64,000 nucleotides of DNA from Rhododendron vialii (GCF_030253575.1 NC_080567.1:37415501-37479500), one strand, 5' to 3'. Shown: positions 1 to 11,831, counted from the first letter of the stretch. Translations and numbers: made by a program. The notes: generated by a model not told the origin, from the letters alone.

Positions 1-2
1 GA

Positions 3-107
3 TGGAGCAGCAAAGACCAAGCAAGTGTGATACTTCTGTATTATGACCCTGAGTTAATGAAGGCAGGTTCAAGCCTTCAAGAAGACCAGGAGACTTGGCT
101 AAGCTGA
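3..107 (+). CDS. C-terminal end of an unidentified protein (partial)
   Basis: The first bases read as one open frame of 34 codons ending in TGA at 105-107. It starts WSSKDQASVILL and ends QEDQETWLS. The composition is protein-like (acidic tail, alternating hydrophobic residues) and differs from the chance frames nearby. If real, it is the last exon of a gene whose body lies left of the window, and the AT-rich DNA after 107 would be its 3' UTR. I do not recognise the family. The short length makes chance possible. Confidence 0.35.
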   Translation, partial: WSSKDQASVILLYYDPELMKAGSSLQEDQETWLS

Positions 108-164
108 AGCTCTGCGCTTTCAAGTCTACAAGATGATGATATAGCATAAATCCTTAGAATCTGT

Positions 165-360
165 ATTTATTGGCACGTATGTGAGATGTGGTCAGAGTAG
201 CAAAACCTACGTTATTTCGGTCTTTTTCCTAAAGCAGTGTGCAAATGTTATAAACAGTTCTCATTTATTGGCACGTATGTGAGATGTGGTCAGAGTAGCA
301 AAACCTACGTTATTTCGGTCTTTTTCCTAAAGCAGTGTGCAAATGTTATAAACAGTTCTG
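165..360. repeat. 98-bp tandem duplication (two copies)
   Basis: Bases 165-262 and 263-360 are the same 98-bp unit, beginning ATTTATTGGCACGTATGTG, with one difference at the last base. The near identity indicates a recent local duplication. It lies just downstream of the putative gene end, possibly in its 3' UTR. Confidence 0.9.
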
Positions 361-747
361 ATTTCTGATCCTTTTTGTCAAAAGGCTAAAGCCAACGACA
401 TGGCCTTCCTTATTTGGGGGATGCAAGTTCCATAAGTTTTGACGCAATCTACGCGTCCTATGTTCTGTCATTTCTTTCTCTTGAAATTGCAGAGGTTTTG
501 GTGTAACTTTGGGTATAACAAAGTACTTTGCTGTCTCTGACCACAATAACTATCCATTTGTGGAAAAGTTGGTAGGTGTATGAAATTGTAACAAAACTCT
601 GCTGCACTCTGAGATTAAAAACTTTTGGGAGCGAAATTGCAAATGTAAAGCAGGTTAATTGTTGCCATGTCGAGAATTGAGAAGTCTGAAGTCTTGGGAC
701 GAAATTGTCGATTCTTCTGGCATATGCATATAACTATCAGAAGACAT

Positions 748-1934
748 CTATGTACTCTTTGCATCGACATTTGTATTACTACAGATGTGTATTACTATCT
801 GGAAATGAAAAAAAAAAAAACAGAAACGCTCAAAAGCCATGCCCCTCATGTCCGCCTCAAGCAGCGGAATAATGTCGTCAGGCGGGATAATATGCGACAT
901 CATCTTGTCCTCTTGGTTTACACACATATTGGCGAGTCTATCTGCCACTTGGTAGAAACCTCACGGAATGTATGCTTGAGAAGACATCCTGTTGCCACTA
1001 GAAGCACCTTTCACTCTTGGATCAGCACTTTGTGTGGGGAGTGGTCAGGGTACTCAGTTGTCATAGCAATGGCGGTTGCTGAGTTGGTGTCGACTTCCAT
1101 AGCCTCCATACCATGATTTTGGATCATCTCTAGGCCTCTAAAAATCCCCAAAAGTTTGGCCTCAAGGCTCGTACTGTCTTCCACACGTCCTAGAAATCCC
1201 AGCACCCAATGCCCTCTCTCCTTATCCCGGATTTCCATCAGTGTTTAACTTCAGCTTTCCCATACCTGGAAAATTCCATGCAATCAGTCTAATTTGTCTA
1301 GGTTTAGCACAAGCAACAGATGTAAAACTCTTCACAATTTCATGGGCAAATTTAGCACTAGTAAAGCAAATATCAAATGAACTAACAATGACATCATCAA
1401 AGACTTTTCCATTTTTAGCAAGCCAAATTTTTCGAAGTGTAACTAAAACTAGGACACTTAAGAAATAACCCCGTGAGTTTGTTCTGGAGTGGTTGACGTT
1501 GGTATGAAGCCACTCTTTCCATTCCTCCATGCTAGCCGTGAGGGCTCCTTGGATTGCGGGTAACTGCAACCAAATGTTAGCACTAAGAGGGCAGTCAAAA
1601 AATAGGTGCTTGAGATCTTTTCTCTCCAAATTGCAACGAGGGCAAAGATCACTATCTGGCAAATTACGGATACAACGCTAATGGTTAGTAAGGATCTTTC
1701 CATGCATCAACAGCCATAGAAAACTTTTGAGTTCGGCAGGAATTCTTAACGCCCAAATCCATTTCTCCAATTGAAATGTGGGGGAGAATGGTTTGCCAAG
1801 AACTGATATGTAGCTTTCACAGAAAAGGTCCCATTGCTGGAAGAGGTCCAGCAAGGGGTATCCTTTGTATCAAACCACTTTGGGATAAGAATGCTTAAGA
1901 GTCTACTCCATGGCTTGTTGACAAATACTAGCAT
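748..1934 (-). pseudogene. LINE (non-LTR retrotransposon) C-terminal remnant
   Basis: Reading the minus strand from 1934 to 748, separate frames together give the end of a plant L1-type ORF2 or related RNase H protein. First comes the segment before the zinc-binding domain (NGTFSVKATYQFL). Then comes the reverse-transcriptase zinc-binding domain, with a CPRC pair and HLFFDCPL. Last comes an RNase H domain showing NTDG, an EAKLLGIFRGL helix, VDTNSATAI and the terminal ADRLAN block. The frame changes near 1700, 1230 and 950, so no intact protein can be made. The catalytic reverse-transcriptase core is not seen upstream. The forward frame at 667-1116 is only its antisense shadow. Confidence 0.8.
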
Positions 1935-3361
1935 TTATTTAAAAGAAGCCAAAATCATTACATGAGAGCAAAATCAAGCACCAGCCAATACGCTGTAATT
2001 TAGCGATAAAACACCACTATCAATTCAATAGATCAGAAAAAGAAAAAAAAAAGTAACAACATCGACCAATAGGAATTTGATTTACTAATCCACTGAAATC
2101 TTGGCTCTGGCAGAAAAGGAAATTCACTGAAAACAACTCTCACTTGATCATAGGAACTGTTCCAAACCAACATTGACATTGTAAAAACAGTGGGTTAATA
2201 TCTTTATAATCGAAAAAAGGTGGGAGTCGTGGGACTATCAGTCAGTTCATAAGAATGAGCAGCAAAATTGCATTTTTGTCCTTCACTAGAGAGGTTGGTT
2301 CTACATCATCCCACAAATATCACACTCTTATAACGATAAGGTGAGAAGGTTCATGTGCCATTTTTGGTGGTTTGGATGATTGCCATGCCCCTTTCATAAC
2401 ATTTCAACTTCAGCTATTCTGAAAGAATTCCATAACAGGACAATAAAATTTTGATCACTAGACAAGGTGCTACTTTTGACTTTCAATCACAATACAGCTA
2501 CATTGAAAGGAAAGCTAGTTAACGTGAAATGAAGCCTACTGAGAAACGTTTGTTTTCCGTTGGACAAAAGAGAAATGAAGGTATTTTGATAAGTAACCAC
2601 TTATATTTTTGCTCATCGTTCCCTAACCAAACCAAACAAACAAAATTATAAGACTTTCTACTCCAAAAACGTTCACTTAAATGAGGTTTAGAATTTCGCT
2701 CTATAATCTGCATTTTCCAAAGAAACAATGTCTGGTTGGATGGCTGACATTGAACATACGTCCTTATTGGGTGATACAAAGAGGGGCTTAGTTGAGCTTG
2801 AATTAAGATTCTTCTATATCGTGTTCAATCCATTCTTCGACCTAATAGAGAAGATTATCGAAATGTCAAACTGCTAGTAAAACGTAGGATGTAAGAACTC
2901 AATGGTCTTCCAGTAAAGTTCAACTATGTTTTGGAAGAAGATGATTAATTTGTAAGCGAGTGATTTGCTTATATATTCGTTCGACTTTGCACAAAAGTTC
3001 AACTTAATCCTTCAAGTTTCAATTTCAACTAACTTAACCTTCAATTTGCAAATTGATTTCAATGCCATCTCTCAGTTGGCTTCTGTTAATTATTTGGACG
3101 GAAATTGGGACCTGGCGACGCGAATTCGTCAAATTGTGATCTCATTCCTATTTATCTCCATGATCGAAAGGGTTCATCTCGTAGAGCTAGTCAAGATGAT
3201 AAACATTGTTGAAGATCATATTAATCGAACACTGATCAGCACATAATCGGGGAACATTTGTGTGAAGTTGCTTCTGTGAAAATAGACTTGGCCACACTGT
3301 ACGAAACCCATTTTAGCAAATAATGATTTCAATCCGACGAAGGGACGTTTCCCGACGGGGA

Positions 3362-3362
<1 letters not shown>
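1935..3362. other. AT-rich DNA without a recognised gene
   Basis: Only short frames broken by stops are present. I see no protein motif, RNA gene or terminal repeat. Short frames at 2519-2779 (minus) and 2965-3246 (plus) have no family resemblance I can name. Confidence 0.5.

Positions 3363-3398
<36 letters not shown>
3363..3398. repeat. (AG)n microsatellite
   Basis: Uninterrupted AG dinucleotides, followed by a broken AG tract to about 3415. Confidence 0.9.
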
Positions 3399-3399
<1 letters not shown>

Positions 3400-3642
3400 T
3401 AGGGGGAGAGAGAGAAAATGTGGTTTTCCAGCATAGAAGGCCCTGTGGATTCTCACTCCATTATAACGGGACCGCTAATTTCGATTTTTGTATAGCTTTC
3501 ATTGTTCTTTACAGCAAGGAATTTCTTACTCCATTAGTTGCATGTTTAAATTGAGGCAATTTTCAAGCACTTTGTGTATTACAGTGAGCGGCCAAATGTC
3601 AAGAGAAGCGTGCTTTAGCTTCACGCTTTTCGAATGAACAGA

Positions 3643-4026
3643 AAAAGCCTGCTGCATAGGGGCGCTTCTACAATATTTATCGGCCAGGAGCAATATTAAG
3701 CGTCCAGGTGCAATAAAAAGCGTCCAGGTGCAATAAATAGCGTCCTACAGCAAAAAGTTTGCGACCTCGTTTAAATAACTGGAAAAGCTTGATGCATAGG
3801 TGCACTTCTAAAATAGTTAGCGGCCAAGAGTAATATTTAGCGTCTAGGTGTAATAAACAGCGGCCAGGTGTAAAATTTAGCGTCTAACAGCAAAAAGTGA
3901 GTGACCTCTTTTAAATAACTGGAAAAGCGTGATGCGTAGGTGCGCTTCTACAATAGTTAGCGTCCAGGTGTAATAGTTAGCGGCCATGTGTAAAAGTTAG
4001 CGTACGCGTCCCGGTGCAATAATTAG
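3643..4026. repeat. Higher-order repeat: 140-bp units built of ~18-bp GCGGCCA/GCGTCCA subunits
   Basis: Units start near 3643, 3783 and 3923 (period 140; the third is shortened). Each carries a ..GATGCATAGGTGCGCTTCTA.. lead, then three to four subunits of the form AGCGTCCAGGTGCAATAA, then AAAAAGT..GCGACCTC..TTTAAATAACTGG. The array stops where the DPM1-like exon starts at 4027. The same subunit recurs at 25.5, 26.25, 33.47, 35.34 and 41.2 kb. This could be a subterminal repeat of an uncharacterised DNA transposon. That is inference. Confidence 0.75.
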
Positions 4027-4849
<823 letters not shown>

Positions 4850-6230
4850 AAGAGTGTCGGTAGCAAGCCGGAAGTTTGGCCTAATTTGCAGATTGGAAGC
4901 TACGCCCAGGGCGCAACATAATGCGCCTGAGGCGCATAAGAGAATAATTAGATAGACATTACAATGATCACTTCACTATCTACGAGATTTAGAGCAGTGC
5001 ACAAAAAGTGAATGTAAAGAATCACATATTTGTAACTAAACTAAATAAGTGTTCACACAATGGAAAACGAAAAGAAAAAGGATGATCAAACAGTTAAAAG
5101 GTACGTACAGAGATATTTCCCCCTTTTGTTCCTTTCTTATCTTCTTTTTTTTATCTCTTTGTCCTTCGATGATTAGAATTTCAAAAAATGATATTTTTTT
5201 TTTTTACTTCAAAGATAAGATCATTGTATTCTTTAATGTGTAAATAATTCTGAATCATAATAACTTGAGTGAGAAAGTAGACTCTAACCACGTTGAAATC
5301 GGATCAGTTTGACAGTTTCAATGGCAAGCCGCGAAGCTGCAATTGGCCTACTTCGCTATTTGAAAGTTGCACCTGGGCCACGACACAATGCGCCTGAGCC
5401 GCATAACTAAACAATTTCTGGCGCCTGGGGCACATTGTCTTGTGCCTGAGGCGCAAAAGAGAATAATTAGATGCACATTATGCGTAATTTTCGTGTGTGT
5501 CCGTGTTGAGCCCGCAAAGTTTAGCTTGTTTTTAAGTGTCAAGGATGTGCCCAAGGCGCAATGGAGTGCGCCTGAGGCGCATAACAATGCGCCTTGCGAG
5601 CTTGTCCCACACACTCCGAAATTCAAATTTGTGTGGTTTGAACCGTTAGAAAGTTTGTTCAATTGAATTTCTATTCCAAGTAGTTTGGATCCAAAATCAT
5701 TTGAACATAACAATATGTGACCATTTTACCCTCAATGAGTCAAAGGACAATCATTTTGATAAAACGCTCGCAACTTTCTCATTTTAAATTAGACCAAGAC
5801 CATCTATATATCGATAAATAGGGTTTTTAAAGTTATAAAAGATGGTGGGATGAAACCATCAAAATATTTAGATCTAGTTCATGAAAAGTGAGTAAAAAGG
5901 AGACTATAAGAAAAATCTTCGAAGCCTTTAAGGTTAAAACACGTTTTGTCCTTCATTCGGTGCTCAAATCCCTAGTTCTTAGGTAATTATTCGTTGTTTA
6001 AGTGGTTCTATGAAAAATTTCATTAGTAACTTAAGATCTAAAAACAGAGTTTTTCTTTTTGTGTGTTATAGCTATTAAGTTACGAAATGTTCCAAAGGCG
6101 CAAACGTTCAAGTGAGGGTAGTCAAATGGCGGTCGTACTAATGGTAGTCAAAGTGGTCGATTAATTGTGTTGGTGGTGTAGACAATCGATCGAATTTTAC
6201 TCCGTAAACTTACAAGAGAAAACAACGCTT
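4850..6230. repeat. Segmental block duplicated at about 62.93-63.90 kb
   Basis: Long stretches match the end of the window: AAGCCGGAAGTTTGGCCTA, the following GCGCC palindromes, ATTTAGAGCAGTGCACAAAA, and the TTCCAAAGGCGCAAACG block near 6090. The copy at 63 kb carries a MITE (63141-63263) that is absent here; the empty site is GAAAAGAA at 5069-5076. GCGCC...GGCGC palindromes occur at about 4928, 5400-5450 and 5550-5595. Confidence 0.75.
5500..5990. repeat. Diverged right arm of an R2 foldback repeat
   Basis: From the GCGCC cluster at 5550 onward, the sequence follows the right arm of the R2 repeat: GGTTTGAACCGTTAGAAAG, then a ..CATTTTACCCTC.. box, then ATTTTAAATTAGACCAAGACC, then an AAAGATGG box. 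See 8690-9335 for the full structure. Confidence 0.6.
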
Positions 6231-6589
6231 CCGCCGCACTCCATTCCTTTGCACTCGACTTGCTAATGCAAGAGGTCGTCAAAGATATGCGTCATAAAGC
6301 GCCCAACAGCAAATGGAGTTGTGAGCTTCTTCTCTTCTTTTCCCATATCTCCAAAAGATATGTCACAGGAACGAGAGCTGCTTTGTACTCAAAGCAGATG
6401 GAAAATGGGTGAACTTCAAAGGTGAAATTGAAAAAGTCTGAATTCAGGCACGGTCTGCCCGTCTGCTGCTAGGTCTGGGAATGGCGCCAGGCGAGGATTG
6501 AAGGAATATCCTAGAATTCGTAGTGTGTGTTCAGAATGGAACTTAGAATGTGTGGACGCCCAAACGTGTTTACCTTTAGTGGTCCGATC

Positions 6590-6960
6590 GGTCTTCTTTT
6601 AACCAATTTTTCATAAAATTATACATCTTTAATTCTGTTTTTCCTTTTCATCATATTTTACAAGTTTGGAAACCCTATCTATCCATTTAAAATGATTGTG
6701 ATTCAAGCTTTTTACCGAACTAATTTATTTTTCGACCCACTTAGGGTAAAATAGTAATTTCCTTTGTTGTAGAAATGATTTTCGATCAAAACAACTTCGG
6801 TAAGAAAGAAGATTTAACAAGTTTTCCAACGGTTCAAACCATGATCGAATTGGATTTCGAGTGTGTCCATGTCGAGCCCGCAAAGTTTAACATGTTTTGA
6901 AGTGTTACGGATGCGCTCGGGGCGCAAGGGAATGCACTCGAATTGCGGCTGAGGCGCATG
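6590..6960. repeat. Diverged left arm of an R2 foldback repeat
   Basis: Contains the left-arm landmarks in order: a CATTTAAAATGATTGTG block, an AGGGTAAAATAGTAATTT box, GTTTTCCAACGGTTCAAACC, then the GC-rich tip GATGCGCTCGGGGCGCAAGG near 6910. The arm runs into an R1 leader at 6960. Confidence 0.55.
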
Positions 6961-7160
6961 TGATGCAGCAAATATGTTTAATTTGTTTCTTACTGAGTTT
7001 TTCTAGTCCGAATCGGAAGGAGACTAAAAAAAGGCAATCCTTTAGACATTATGAGGATTGTTAAAGTATAAGAGTCGCACAAGAAGCTCATACGAAGTGA
7101 TCGATTCCATGAGTTCCATCCATGACGATTTCATTGACATATATATGTTTTGATTCTCAG
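6900..7160 (+). repeat. R1 repeat (palindromes plus leader), copy 1
   Basis: GCGC-rich palindromes are followed by the R1 leader: GATGCAGCAAAT, then a GAGTTTTTCTAGTCCGAA box, a GACTAAAAAAAGGCAATCC box, and a box reading HKK...SSIH-like codons, with a frameshift in this copy. It lies just upstream of PPR fragment A, the usual R1-then-PPR order. Confidence 0.7.
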
Positions 7161-7354
7161 GTTACATGCTTCATAATTTGTTCTTCAATGCTCTACAAGT
7201 TGAGTAGGAGATCGTGGACCCCATAGTTTCTGAACCTTGGATTTGAGCTCACCCCAAAAATCAGTTTTAGTTCTACTGATAAATGCCAAATAATCCCAGT
7301 TTATCTTACGCATGAAGCAGAAGCATTTCTTATGTTAGACTAAGTATGATAGTG

Positions 7355-7990
7355 TGATAAATAGAGAACTCATGACATGGAAATCGATGATTGAGGGCTG
7401 TGGAGCCCATGGGCTAGGTTTTGAAGCCCTAAATTTTTTCCGTCAAATGGTGGAAGAAGGTATGGAGCCGAATAGTATGACCTTCTTGAGCTTATTATCT
7501 GTTTGTAGCCACTCTAGCCTTCTTAAGTGAAGGCTATAGAGTCTTTTGTGCCATGAAATGGAGATCGAAATGGGAAGCTCAACGAGGATTTGTTGGGCCA
7601 ATCTGGGAATGAGCATTCAGTATGATTCTGAAACTTGTGAGTTTTCCATGTGGTAGGATTTTTGGGAGCGTTATTGGCAGCGTGTAGAGTTCATGGGAAC
7701 AAAAATGAGGAGATCAAATGTGTAGCAAAATGGCTCTTAGATTTGGAACCTAAAAATGCTGGCCACAATACTTAGTGAAGTTCAAAGCTATTGTTGAATG
7801 GTGGGATGGAGTTGAAGAAGTACGGAGAGTATGTATGACAACGATTTGATGAAGAAGCCGAGGTGGAGCTGCGTTGATGCCCAATGATCGATCCATGGGT
7901 TTGTTTTAGGAAATCAATCGCACCTTCAAATTCTTGAAATCTATGAGCCACTGGATGTTATATGTAAGAATGAAATCACATCCACAGAGA
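7355..7990 (+). pseudogene. PPR protein (PLS class, E domain) fragment A
   Basis: The frame begins ELMTWKSMIEGCGAHGLGFE and continues through NFFRQMVEEGMEPNSMTF and LSLLSVCSHSSLL. This is one PPR helix pair followed by the S motif of organelle RNA-binding PPR proteins. A TGA follows, then a deletion. The E-type tail is still readable: IWGALLAACRVHG-like, LLDLEPKNAG-like, GVEEVRR-like and KKPRWS-like pieces in shifted frames. Intact family members carry many PPR motifs and an organelle targeting peptide; neither is here. Bases 7602-7990 recur at 42266-42650. Confidence 0.8.
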
Positions 7991-8059
7991 AAAACTGAAT
8001 GCTTCCAACGAGCAATTCAGACGCCCTACAAAATGAGAGAAAATAAAAGGTGCCCGGGG

Positions 8060-8690
8060 CAACCGTCTACAACATATGGTGTGAGAGGATCAAAATAATT
8101 TTCCAGCGAAAGTCTCTGCACATACATAGAGAGCCTAGCTTGCCGAATCCTTGTTGACATCAAATCCTTTATGTTCTCTTGGAGAAGCAGCAGCTCTGTA
8201 TAGAATGTGATTGAGTTGGTTCTAGCTTTCCGGTTTGTTTTTTTTCTTAATGAAAGCAACTTACCAAAACAAACTTGTACTAAAGCTCTTTGAGTAGACT
8301 CGTGCTGTGCGTCAAGGATCAAAACCAAATACTCACACACGAATTAAGAGAAACTTAACTATTATTGGATCATACGCAATAACATTACAAAAAAACTCAC
8401 CCCTCTGAGCTCGACTCCCTCTGCTATCTTTCACCCTCATCCCAAGTACTCTTGCCTTAGGGTGAATCCTAATTATTTAATAAAGTGTGGAGAGCCCAAT
8501 GAACCTTTTGGACACTCTTACATAATGAATGAGTATCCTAGAACTAGGGATGTGTGCATCGAATGGACCTTAGAATGTGTAAATGGGCGCGAAAACGTAC
8601 TTTAGCATTTGTCGCTCCAATGATCTTTTGAATCAGTCTCCCTTCGACCAACTTTTTAAAAACAAAACTTCAATATTTTAATTGGTCATT
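8060..8690. repeat. Repeat block upstream of R2 foldbacks
   Basis: This block (AAAGTCTCTGCACATACATA, later GATCAAAACCAAATACTCAC, later GAGCTCGACTCC) recurs before the R2 repeats at about 12.5, 42.75 and 47.3 kb. No protein motif is seen; the minus frame at 8026-8340 is broken in the other copies. Confidence 0.6.
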
Positions 8691-9335
8691 TCCATCATCT
8701 TTTAATACTGTGAAAAACCCTTATTTATCATTATATAATTGGTCTTAATCCGATTTAAAATGAAAACCATACGAGCATTTTATTGAAATAATTTGTTTTT
8801 CAAGCAATTGAGGGTAAAATAGTCATGGATTTTGATGTACAAAGTTTTTTTAATCAAAAAAAAATTTGGTAGGAAAGTAGATTGCATAAGCTTTTTAACG
8901 GTTCAAACCACGAGCAAATTGGAGTTCGGGAGTGCCTGGGGCAAGTCCGCAAAATTGGACTTGTTGTGGAATGTTCAAGATGAGCCCGGGCGCATTGAAA
9001 TGCGCCTGGGCACAAAGGATTTGCGCCTGAGGCGCATAAATGCTGAATAACATGTCAAACTTTGCGGACTTGCTTCGAACACCCCCGAACTCCAATTTTT
9101 GCATGGTTTGAACCGTTAGAAAGCTTGTCCAATTTAATTTCTAACCGAAGTAGTTTGGATAAAAAATCTTTTGTGCATCAATTGAAGTGACCATTTTACC
9201 CTCGATGGGTCAAAATATGATTCATTCCAGTAAAACGTATGTACGTTTCTCATTTTAAATTGGATCAAGACCCATTATATATCAATAAATAGTGTTTTTA
9301 AATTACTAAAAGATGGCTGAATCCAACCATAAAAA
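8690..9335. repeat. R2 foldback repeat: ~300-bp inverted arms with a GCGCC-palindrome tip, copy 1
   Basis: The left arm, 8690 to about 8965, is inverted as the right arm, about 9050-9335. Paired landmarks are ATCTTTTA.../...TAAAAGAT, GATTTAAAATGA../..CATTTTAAATTG, GAGGGTAAAATAG../..CATTTTACCCTC, TTAACGGTTCAAACC/GGTTTGAACCGTTA, and TTGGAGTTCGGGAGT/CCCCCGAACTCCAA. The tip at about 8985-9035 holds three GCGCC-type palindromes. The full strand could fold into a long hairpin. No transposase and no clear target duplication are seen. Other copies are at 12985, 43370, 47800 and 56510. Confidence 0.75.
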
Positions 9336-10165
9336 TATTTGCGTTTGGTTCTTGAAAACTGGATAGAAACTAGACAACTATAAAAATCGTGGAAGCCACT
9401 AAGGTTAAAACACGTTCGACATTCGATTTGGTAATCAAATTACTAATTCTAAGGTATTTCTTCTTTGCTTAAGTGTTTCATAGTGTATCCACACTTCATC
9501 AAAGTGTAGGAAAAACCATTTCATCATTGACATTCGCCCAAAGTGGGGCTTAAATATCTTTTCAAATTCAAAATTGGGTGTCTTGCTAAAACTATCAACA
9601 CAACAAAAATTGAGAATATTTCCAAACGAGAACACCGAAAAGGATTGATAGTATATTCTATATTTCATTTTACTGCCACCACATTACAACTTCAACCTTT
9701 AGTGCTGCCACAACGGATTCCTAACATTGTCTATTCATGAAAATTTTATGCAAACCAATTAAGTTCATTCTATATATGGTGCTTATTGACTAGCTAGCGC
9801 AGATTAATGATTTTTGTATCAAAGTAATAGGTAGGGGTTGGGGCTTTCGTTTTCTCAAGTAAGTTCTATTTTTTGCATAAGTTTGCTTGAATGCAAGTGA
9901 TACTGTAAATCTGTTTCGTTGAACATTGTTGTCTTTGTGAAGGATAAATGATTCGTTCACAAACTATGCGATGTTACAAATTGTTGTTATCCTTTCAGTC
10001 TTTCAAACTATGCAATGGATTCGTTCACAAACTATGAAATGTTAAAACTCAAATTTAAAAATGTATAGTAATACGGGTAGTATCGATGAGGAAGGAATCG
10101 TTTTCAGTGAAATTGATAGAAGGGATGTTGTTTCTTCGTACATTTCAAGACAGTATACTAGCGTC
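9336..10165. repeat. Repeated flank of R2, no gene recognised
   Basis: This stretch (AAAACACGTTCGACATTCG, later CATTCGCCCAAAGTGGGGC) recurs at 44000-44842 and in part at 48420-48850. No recognisable coding motif on either strand. Confidence 0.55.
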
Positions 10166-10265
10166 GTTCCGGTTCGATGCATGGGACGAAAAATAAATTT
10201 TGTGCGAGCTTGATATTTTTTAGCGGAAGCACAGAACTATTTTGTCCCGTGCATCAAATGGGAAC
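10166..10265. mobile_element. Small inverted-repeat element (100 bp)
   Basis: Starts GTTCCGGTTCGATGCATGGG and ends with its imperfect inverse, CCCGTGCATCAAATGGGAAC, giving about 25-bp terminal inverted repeats. Related copies lie at 44843-44942 and about 45311-45390. No target duplication could be fixed. Confidence 0.55.
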
Positions 10266-10285
10266 CTGGGGTGTGTGCTAATCCT

Positions 10286-10466
10286 CTATAACAACATGCG
10301 AGTTGGGCCAATCCGGACTATCCATGCTCGGCAATAGACGGCTCGTATTGCATCTTAGCAGAACAACAATGGATGGTCGAGAGCTGTTCGATCGAGATGC
10401 AATTTGAGCCATCCATTGCCAAGTATGAACGGCCTAGATTGGCCCAACACACATGTTGTCCCCTTA
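10286..10466. mobile_element. Hairpin MITE-like element (~180 bp)
   Basis: The left arm, about 10291-10355 (ACAACATGCGAGTTGGGCCA, ending ATTGCATCT), is inverted as the right arm, about 10395-10460 (AGATGCAATTTGAGCC, ending TTGGCCCAAC.., ATGTTGT). The arms are about 65 bp with a short loop. It is duplicated at 44965-45140. Confidence 0.65.
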
Positions 10467-10545
10467 GCAGGCACCCAGAAAAGATAGTTTCTGCTGGGCA
10501 TAGAATAATTTTTCCTAAGTCTCTCTCTCCCTCCCCCCCTCCACG

Positions 10546-10546
<1 letters not shown>

Positions 10547-10598
<52 letters not shown>
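10547..10598. repeat. (CT)n microsatellite
   Basis: A CT dinucleotide run that recurs at the same place in the duplicated block (45510-45561). It explains the long frames rich in SL or ER that cross it. Confidence 0.9.
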
Positions 10599-10599
<1 letters not shown>

Positions 10600-10648
10600 C
10601 GTTTCTCTCTCTTTCTTTTTTTGTTAAAAAAAAAAATTCAAACTTCTA

Positions 10649-10919
10649 CTCCCTCCGTCCCTTATTTAGAGTCCAGTATTCCATTTTGGGCTGTCCCTTA
10701 ATAAGTGTCCATTTTGTAAAGTTAGTAGGTAAAAGTTGATGCATTGTCTATTTTGTCCCTAAAAGTAGATTCTATTTTAAAAAGTTAGTGAGTAAAAGTG
10801 TAATGATGATGGGTAAGTAGAAAAAATGGAGGAAAAATTTAATGTGAAAGGTACAATGATGATGTTTTTTTAATAAGTTGGAGTTACAAAGCAAGACACT
10901 TAAAAAGGGACGGAGGGAG
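10649..10919. mobile_element. Stowaway MITE (271 bp, TA target duplication)
   Basis: Terminal inverted repeats CTCCCTCCGTCCCTT and AAGGGACGGAGGGAG are bounded by TA at 10647-10648 and 10920-10921. These are hallmarks of Stowaway, moved by Tc1/mariner-type transposase. The paralogous site at about 45614-45615 carries a single TA and no insert, which proves insertion after the 7.6/42.3-kb duplication. Confidence 0.95.
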
Positions 10920-11154
10920 TAGGAATTTAGGATCGAGGATTGAGAGAATTTTGGTTTCAACTACATTTCTATAGTATATTGATAGATAGATAGATTGTAG
11001 AAGTTGACAATTGCTTTAACAAAATGCAAGGTGAAGTAAGGTCTAGCAGTGAAACACAAGAACCAATGACCTCTGGAGTTTTTGTTTTTGTTTTTGTTTT
11101 TTTGGTCAAGAATTATGGAGTTCATAGCTAAAACATTTTGAACTTTTGAGCATG

Positions 11155-11575
11155 CTAGCATGGAATTTTGTGGTACATTACATCAAAAGATAAAAAAGTT
11201 AATGCTCCCGAGGAGCAATTCAAATGCGCCTGAGGCGCAATCACGAAATGAGAGGAAATGTGGATGAGCCCGCGGGGCGCAGCTTACATGCGCTTGGGGC
11301 GCACGCGAATTGCGCCTAAGGCACATGTGATGCAGCAAATATTTTTATTTTGTGTTCTACTGAGTTTTTCTAGTCCGAATTGGCAGGGGACTAAAAAATG
11401 CAATCCTTTAAGCATTATAAGGATTGTTAAAGCGTAAGAGAGGCACAAGAAGTCCGTACGAAGTGATTCCATGAATTCCATCCATGAAGATTTCATTGAC
11501 AGATATTTTTATTTGCAAGTATATACATGATTCAAAAGTTTAGAAATGGTTGAAATATGCAAGTAAAAATATGTG
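11155..11575 (+). repeat. R1 repeat, copy 2
   Basis: A GGTACATTACATCAAAAGA lead is followed by GAGGAGCAATTC, the palindrome TGCGCCTGAGGCGCA at about 11226, GGGGCGCAGC and GGGGCGCACG units, then the leader with ACTAAAAAATGC and AGAGGCACAAGAAG. It has no TATA and no ATG at the positions where 13772-13826 has them. It recurs at 45835-46300. Confidence 0.75.
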
Positions 11576-11813
11576 GTTCTTCGACCTGGGGGCATTGTGC
11601 TCGTGATTTTCATGGAGCTCGTACTGAGAGTTTTCCGTATTTTTGGGGTTGGTTTGTATTTTTTTCCTAGGTAAGTCAAAATTTATGAAAACCAAAACCA
11701 ATTTACAAAAACTACAGAGTTCAAAACAAACCCACCAAAACAAATTGATAGGGAAAAAGACTAAGCCCAGCAATTAAACGGATTTGGTTCTAGACACGAA
11801 GTAGCAAAAACCT

Positions 11814-11827
11814 TTGAACTTGGTTTG
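11814..11827 (-). terminator. Plant snRNA 3'-end box of U2 copy 1
   Basis: On the minus strand this reads CAAACCAAGTTCAA, which fits the plant snRNA 3' box CA(N)3-10AGTNNAA and lies a few bases after the expected U2 end. Confidence 0.7.
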
Positions 11828-11831
11828 GGTG

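Noticed and set aside
667..1116. 149-codon forward frame
   Set aside because: Antisense to the LINE RNase H remnant, which shows real domain motifs on the minus strand.
8026..8340. 104-codon minus frame
   Set aside because: Broken by indels in the near-identical paralog at 42.7-43.0 kb, so no sign of selection.
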